Shown: positions 61,979 through 64,000 of the stretch, in pieces
How the letters are laid out: each line of letters starts with the position of its first letter
Position numbering within the stretch: position 1 is the stretch's first letter
NCBI RefSeq assembly: GCF_027497195.1
Contig: NZ_CP114905.1
Coordinates: 372,001 to 436,000 of the forward strand
DNA length: 64,000 nucleotides
Source of the DNA: Streptomyces sp. WMMC500
Lineage (GTDB): Bacteria; Actinomycetota; Actinomycetes; Streptomycetales; Streptomycetaceae
Direction: 5' to 3'
Notes under the pieces: model-generated
Databases searched by the model: none
Seen by the model: only the letters and a program-made list of their open reading frames with translations
Told to the model about the DNA's origin: nothing
Position numbers and translations under genes: made by a program

Positions 61979-62485
61979 GTGCACCGCTCCAACCTGGCGC
62001 TTCACTGAGCCGAAGCTCACCGTAGAGGCGCGCCGGCGGCAGGGGCCTGACCCCGCTGTCGAACCTGGGGTGGAGGCTGGGGTAACCCCCAGAGCCGGCA
62101 AGTCGACCGATGGACCGGCCCGGTGCACGTGCGGCGAGAAGGTCGACGACCGTGCTGGTGTAGGCGTGTGCGGTGGACTCGCTGATGCCGAAACCGGCGG
62201 CGATCTTCGCCAGAGTGGTGTGCTCGCGCAGGTACACCGGCGCCACCATCGCGCGAGGAGACGGGCGGAGCGGGCAGTGGCGGCTCGATCTGCACCGGGC
62301 CGACGGACAGCGCGGCGCGCCCGTGCCAGGGCGCGGACCCGATCGGAACGCCGCGCCGCCGCGTCGACGACGGGGCGCCCGGGTGCCGGCTCCGGCGCCC
62401 GTGTCCACGGACGCGCCCTGTCGGTCGCCTTTCGCGTGTCGGATGATGAGGCGGGGCGCAATCCGCGGGGGCGAGAGGGTGTGAA
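61979..62485. other. Divergent intergenic region with an IS relic
   Basis: About 0.5 kb between the oxidase gene and the FAD-enzyme gene. It must hold the main leftward promoter of the cluster. Apart from the transposase fragment at 62110-62249, I see no gene, and no repeat like that at 45566-45606. Confidence 0.45.
62110..62249 (-). pseudogene. IS5-family transposase, N-terminal helix-turn-helix fragment
   Basis: Read leftward from 62249, [20 protein letters not shown] and [20 protein letters not shown] match the N-terminal helix-turn-helix of IS5-type transposases. The frame then loses sense, and no DDE domain follows. The IS end may mark the right border of the cluster. Confidence 0.65.
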
Positions 62486-63853
62486 GTGGCGGTCGACGCG
62501 ATGAGCCATGCGGTGGTGGTGGGAGCCGGGGTCTCCGGTCTGCTCGCCGCTCACGTGCTGGCGAGCAGCTTTGAGCGGGTGACGGTGGTCGAGCGGGATG
62601 AGTTCGCCGACGGGGCGCCCGCGTTCCGGTCCGGGGTGCCGCAGTCGCGACATGTGCACGTCCTGTGGTCCCGCGGGCAGGCCGCGGTGGACGCGCTCTT
62701 ACCGGGGGTCGTCACCGACCTCGAAGCCGCCGGGGCCACCGTCGTGCGCGCCCCTGATCAGATGCGCTGGCTCTCTCCGGCCAGGTGGTTCGCCGACGTC
62801 CCGGGAGCGCACTACCTCTCCGCCTCGCGCGAACTGCTGGAGGCGACCCTACGGCGCCGGATCGACGACCATCCCGCGATCGCATGGATGCCCCGCCATG
62901 AGGTGACCGCTCTGGTGCCCGGGCGAAACGGGGCGGCCGCGGTGTCCGGTGTACGGCTGCGCGAGCGTGGCAAGGACGGCCGGGAGTCCACGGTGCACGC
63001 GGACCTGGTGGTCGTCGCCACCGGCCGCAGCTCCCGTACCACCCGGTGGCTGGTCGAACTCGGTCACGCCGCGCCGGTCACGGAGAGGTTCGACGCGCAC
63101 CTCGGCTACTCCTCGCGCTACTACCGGCGCCCGGCCGCCGAGGGCCCCTGGAAGGCCATGTACGTGCAGGGCACCCCCGATGTTCCGCGCGGCGGGGTGA
63201 TCGTGCCGATCGAAGGCGGGCGCTGGCTGGTCACGTTGCTGGGGCAGGCTGAACACCAGCCACCGGTCGAGGAGAAGGACTGGCTCGCCTTCGCCGCATC
63301 GCTGCGCACCGATGAGCTGGCAGAGGCGCTCGCGGGTCTGGAGCCGTTGTCGGACGCGGTCGCCTTCCGGGCGACGGCGAACGAGTGGACGCACTTCGAG
63401 CGGGCGAGGCGGTGGCCCCGGGGACTGCTGGTGATCGGTGACGCCCTGTGCCGCTTCAACCCGGTCTACGGGCACGGGATGACGGTCGCGGCGATGCAGG
63501 CGCAGGCCATCGCCTCCCGGATCGCGGCGCTCAGGCCGGCGGAGGTCCCCGCACGCGCACCGGAGCTGCAGAAAGCCGTGGCGAAGTGCGTGCGCGGCGC
63601 CTGGATGATCGCCACGGGCGAGGACGCCCGATACCCGAGCACGGACGGGCCGAAGCCGGGGCCACTGGGCAGGATGCAGCAGCGCTACATGTCGCGGGTG
63701 GTGGCTGCAGCCAACACCGACCCGGTGGTGTCCGAGGCGTTCTTCGCGGTGCTGTCACTCAACCGCCCCCCTGAGTCGCTGCTGACGCCGCGGATCGCGG
63801 CGCGCGCGAGGCGCTTCGCGGCGCGCGAGGCGCTGACCGACCGGCTCGCCTGA
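62486..63853 (+). CDS. FAD-dependent oxidoreductase / monooxygenase-like protein
   Basis: A 455-aa flavoprotein. The N-terminal Rossmann motif is [20 protein letters not shown], followed by VTVVERDEF (ribose-binding Glu), a middle [11 protein letters not shown], and the second FAD motif [19 protein letters not shown]. This layout fits aromatic-hydroxylase-like or geranylgeranyl-reductase-like flavoproteins. The W-x-W-x-x-I motif of tryptophan halogenases is not seen. GTG 62486 has GAGAGGG 6 bases upstream. It is divergent from the isonitrile cluster. It may be a tailoring enzyme or simply the neighbouring gene; the IS relic in between favours the latter slightly. Confidence 0.8.
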   Translation: MAVDAMSHAVVVGAGVSGLLAAHVLASSFERVTVVERDEFADGAPAFRSGVPQSRHVHVLWSRGQAAVDALLPGVVTDLEAAGATVVRAPDQMRWLSPARWFADVPGAHYLSASRELLEATLRRRIDDHPAIAWMPRHEVTALVPGRNGAAAVSGVRLRERGKDGRESTVHADLVVVATGRSSRTTRWLVELGHAAPVTERFDAHLGYSSRYYRRPAAEGPWKAMYVQGTPDVPRGGVIVPIEGGRWLVTLLGQAEHQPPVEEKDWLAFAASLRTDELAEALAGLEPLSDAVAFRATANEWTHFERARRWPRGLLVIGDALCRFNPVYGHGMTVAAMQAQAIASRIAALRPAEVPARAPELQKAVAKCVRGAWMIATGEDARYPSTDGPKPGPLGRMQQRYMSRVVAAANTDPVVSEAFFAVLSLNRPPESLLTPRIAARARRFAAREALTDRLA

Positions 63854-64000
63854 CCGCTGCTCACGGCACCGTGCGTCGGCTGCCCGGCTCGCCGCGCGCC
63901 GCGACCGCGGCGCCGAACCGGCCGCCCCCGCGGCGACGGGGCTTCCACGGCGCCGACGGGACCCGACTTGCCCGCGGCGATCCGGTGTACGGCTGTGCTG
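63854..64000. other. Right edge, no gene seen
   Basis: 147 bp after the FAD-enzyme stop with no start or element I can support. Confidence 0.4.

Noticed and set aside
62486..63853. Flavin-dependent halogenase
   Set aside because: The overall FAD layout is similar, but the WxWxxI halogenase motif is not seen.

Overview
The window is high-GC DNA (G or C at most third codon positions, many GTG starts, many genes joined by 4-bp ATGA/GTGA overlaps) from an actinomycete, most likely a Streptomyces. The content (SARP/LAL-style control, type I PKSs, FxsT/VMAP genes, IS relics) suits an accessory region of the chromosome. No rRNA, tRNA or CRISPR was seen.

Region A (1-11.97 kb) is a CoA-dependent catabolic island. 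It holds an HMG-CoA-synthase-like protein cut by the left edge, two CaiB/BaiF CoA-transferases, a 3Fe-4S ferredoxin, two enoyl-CoA hydratases, a CaiC-like acyl-CoA ligase, an amidohydrolase, a DoxX membrane protein, a thiolase, a type-II 3-hydroxyacyl-CoA dehydrogenase-like SDR and one GntR/FadR regulator. Four of its promoters carry the same 17-bp AT-rich element (consensus TTGTATAWNATATYTAA), which suggests one regulon under that FadR protein. The substrate is unknown.

Region B (12.0-19.1 kb) is sparse: a MerR regulator with a quinone-oxidoreductase-like enzyme, a MASE1 membrane protein, a class I methyltransferase, a broken IS5-type transposase, one hypothetical gene and gene-poor DNA with inverted repeats.

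Region C (19.1-30.1 kb) combines a peptide-modification module with a conflict-type signalling module. On the + strand are a trypco1 (CU044_2847-like) protein, a 57-aa FxsA-like peptide that lacks the usual FxSxx C-terminus, and an HExxH protein of the putative peptide beta-hydroxylase family. Converging on it, in an overlapping - strand operon, are a trypsin-like protease with an effector-associated domain, a VMAP-C protein, a MoxR ATPase and a 1547-aa FxsT (SAV_2336/vWA-like, NB-ARC, TPR). A perfect 11-bp hairpin separates the two.

Region D (30.9-62.0 kb) is a biosynthetic gene cluster. Two LAL-family LuxR regulators lie at its left side. Leftward transcription from 61978 covers a ScoE/Rv0097-like isonitrile-forming oxidase, an FcoT/ScoD-like hot-dog protein, a stand-alone KS-AT-DH-ER-KR-ACP polyketide synthase, an AMP-dependent acyl ligase, a P450, its ferredoxin, a KS-AT-DH-KR-ACP synthase and a KSQ-AT-ACP-KS-AT-DH-ER-KR-ACP synthase. 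Known isonitrile lipopeptide clusters pair the oxidase, FcoT-like protein and ligase with an ACP and an NRPS. Here no NRPS or free ACP is present and polyketide synthases take their place. The KSQ protein and the following module should give an alpha,beta-unsaturated thioester, the kind of acceptor the FcoT-like enzyme needs for glycine addition. The simplest reading is an undescribed isonitrile polyketide, oxidised by the P450. This is the main candidate for a new system.

The right edge (62.0-64.0 kb) has an IS5 transposase N-terminal relic and a divergent FAD-dependent oxidoreductase.
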